64,000 nt of DNA. Origin: Leishmania donovani. Taxonomy: Eukaryota > Euglenozoa > Kinetoplastea > Trypanosomatida > Trypanosomatidae. The translations under genes and the position numbers were made by a program. The notes under the pieces were generated by a model that was not told the DNA's origin, did no database searches, and saw only the letters and a program-made list of their open reading frames with translations. This document shows, piece after piece, positions 62,027 through 64,000 of the stretch. Within the stretch, counting starts at the first letter, position 1, and each line of letters starts with the position of its first letter. Where the stretch lies: contig NC_018261.1 in NCBI RefSeq assembly GCF_000227135.1, positions 1,312,355 through 1,376,354 of the forward strand, written 5' to 3'.

Positions 62027-63768
62027 GGAGAGAGGGACGATATTGGAAGTGGGCGGGGCATTAGAGGTGTGAGAGCACAGAATCCGCAGCGTGAAATGGG
62101 CTCTGCGGCCTCCTGGAAGATCTTTTCTTATTTCTTTTTTGGTTTTCAAAGATAAGAAATGGCGAACGAAAGGAAAAACGCTGGTGCTCGTGAACCACTC
62201 AAAGTGACGCGCACTGCTGTGTACCTCAGGATGGGTCGAACTTGTTGCCCGCCACACGCCGACGCACGAGCACGTTGCGGGATACCACGCGCCATAATTT
62301 GGCACCGGTGCACCCTTGATGAAAGCAATGAGGTACACAGGGACGCCCAACCACGCCCTCTCTTAGGCGTACCCGCAAATTCTTTCCCCTCACTAGACGA
62401 AACCTCTCACCTCCCGTGTTGAAGATGCGCTCATTCAAGGTTTGCTTGTTCAGTTTCGCATTTGCATGCCCCTGCTGTCGTGGTGTAGTGCGCCGTGTTC
62501 GAGCCGTGCGTGGCCACCTCGTTGTCGTCTCCCCCCCCCCTCCACCTTCCCTCTTACTGTTGCTCTCACAGCCTCTCGCGGTCCTGGCACTGGATACACA
62601 CACAGTGGAGATGGCGGAGGGTGAAGAGAAGAACGGTTGATCGTGTGACGGTTCGTTTCACCAGGCGCACGTGTGGGTGGTCGCCCTCTTTTGCTTGTAT
62701 CCATCCTGCAGACAGCACAAACGCCTTCGCACAGGCGCACACACGCGCGAAAGAGAGTAAGGTCTGTCAGGATGATGAAGCAAAAAAAAAAACGGAAATA
62801 CACGGCTCGTATGAAAAGGAAGAAAATGCGTCTCTCTGCTTGTAATGTGCGGACGGTCGCTGGGGGCGGCATTCTCCCTCCTCTTCTCTGTTGTGTGCAT
62901 GAACGTGCACGTTTAGAATGATTATCGTGCTTCGGTGGTCACCCGTTGCATGTGCTTGGGTGCAGCACGTTACTCGCTTCTCGCTCTCGTTACACCTCCC
63001 TCCCCCTCCCTATTTTTTTTGTTCCCCTCTTTTTCGTCGTGTTGTGCCTTTATGTGGTTGCCATCTCGATTCCTCTTTTCCTTGTCATGTTTCTCCTCCG
63101 CTCGCGTGGTCGTCTCGGAGAGACAGCTTCCCACCTTACAGCGTCCCCCACGCACATCTCTTTTCTCCTTTGGTTCCCTTCACTGTCCGTAGAGGCGCAT
63201 GGGAAGGTCGAGTTGCCGCGCTGCAAGATTGGCAACAACGGAAAAAACTGAAGTGCAGAGGCGACTAGTGGCCACCCCCCCCCCACAAAAAAAAAGATCG
63301 AACGCCGGAAAGGGAAAGGAATGTCATACGCCAGTTACTACCAGAGGGGGGGTGGCGAAGTGCCTTCGCGTATGCCTCTGTACACCACTTCCGTAGTTTT
63401 TTGTTGTTGGTCGGTAGGTCTGCCCTCGTATGCTCTTTGCTGGCCCTGTCTGTGTTTCGCCAGCTTCATGTCGTCTTTTGCGCTTGCAGCGCTCTCGATA
63501 ACGAGAAGAAAAAGAGAAACAAGGACGAAGAAAGCGTCGCGAAAGTGGCGGGGTGCTATGGTAAAGAAGACGGCACAGCCTCTCCCTAGCAGGCCCTCCT
63601 TGCTGGGAGGGGCCACGAGCGAGAGTTGCCGGAGCCACTCAATCGGGTCCTGTTCGCTCGTGCCCTTCTGGGGACTGCTGTTTCGTCTCTAGACGAGCAG
63701 CTGAAGGTGATGGAGGGAATCGCAATGCGTGCGAAGTTATCCTCGCCTCCTTTTCGGAGTGCATATAA

Positions 63769-63770
63769 GC

Positions 63771-63817
<47 letters not shown>

Positions 63818-63818
63818 C
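63769..63818 (+). repeat. Compound (TA)n(TG)n microsatellite
   Basis: About 13 TA units run directly into about 11 TG units. A second TA run follows at 63925-63942. Confidence 0.9.
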
Positions 63819-64000
63819 GGGGACGTCCTCTGCAAGGCAGCACCTCTCCCTTCAACGCTCTCTACTCCTCCCTCCTCTCTCCCCTCAATCCTTTTCTGCA
63901 ATGCGGTCACACAATCATTATACTGATATATATATATATATAGTAATACGGGCTTCGATAATACATCGCACACGAAGGTGAGATAGCAGAAGCACAAATC

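Larger units (their letters stand above)
61728..64000. other. Terminal non-coding region
   Basis: No gene I can support in the last 2.3 kb. Poly-C and A-runs at 63278-63295, TG at 62000-62026 and TA/TG compound repeats near the end. ORFs here (for example 62159-62422 and 62918-63268) have no domains and look like chance; the region is probably the amidinotransferase-like gene's 3' UTR. Confidence 0.6.

Noticed and set aside
62159..62422. 87-codon ORF starting with ATG in the terminal spacer
   Set aside because: Biased composition, no recognisable domain and no pyrimidine tract directly upstream; too weak to call.

Overview
The window looks like a piece of a Leishmania chromosome, probably subgenus Leishmania; the species cannot be decided from sequence alone. 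Four things point there. About eighteen intronless genes all lie on the + strand. Long GC3-rich coding regions are separated by pyrimidine-rich, CA/TG-microsatellite-rich spacers, as expected for polycistronic transcription with spliced-leader trans-splicing. SIDER-type degenerate retroposons sit in the spacers. The large subunit of the split kinetoplastid topoisomerase IB is present at 635 residues with its catalytic residues at R314, K352, R410 and H453. No strand switch, rRNA, tRNA or CRISPR was seen.

Left part (1-24.3 kb): the tail of an upstream gene and a SIDER element are followed by an unknown protein (1594-3030), a YbeY-type endoribonuclease, a leucine-rich repeat protein, a small mitochondrial-looking protein, a cytochrome P450, a large unknown protein, a VPS4-like AAA ATPase, a tRNA deacylase of the DTD2/ATD type, a LYR-like small protein and a glucose-6-phosphate 1-epimerase.

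Middle (24.3-41.8 kb): this is gene-poor. It holds two paralogous unknown proteins (729 and 320 aa) that appear to be built from repeated fragments of the HECT ubiquitin-ligase N-lobe and share a C-terminal tail. They are surrounded by unusually long spacers that contain two SIDER-like elements, a strong hairpin, and a retrotransposon remnant that still encodes a degenerate 2A peptide joined to the start of an endonuclease.

Right part (41.8-64 kb): a membrane-extended glyoxalase II-like hydrolase, CPSF73 (the pre-mRNA 3'-end nuclease), the topoisomerase IB large subunit, an LRR + Sfi1-like + coiled-coil protein (basal-body candidate), a CID/CCCH/RanBP2-zinc-finger protein (RNA 3'-end processing candidate) and a CtlX-type amidinotransferase-fold hydrolase. 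Neighbouring genes here share transcription, not necessarily function. Expression differences would be set after transcription by UTR elements such as the SIDERs. The two strongest unusual items are the HECT-fragment repeat family and the 2A-bearing retroposon relic.
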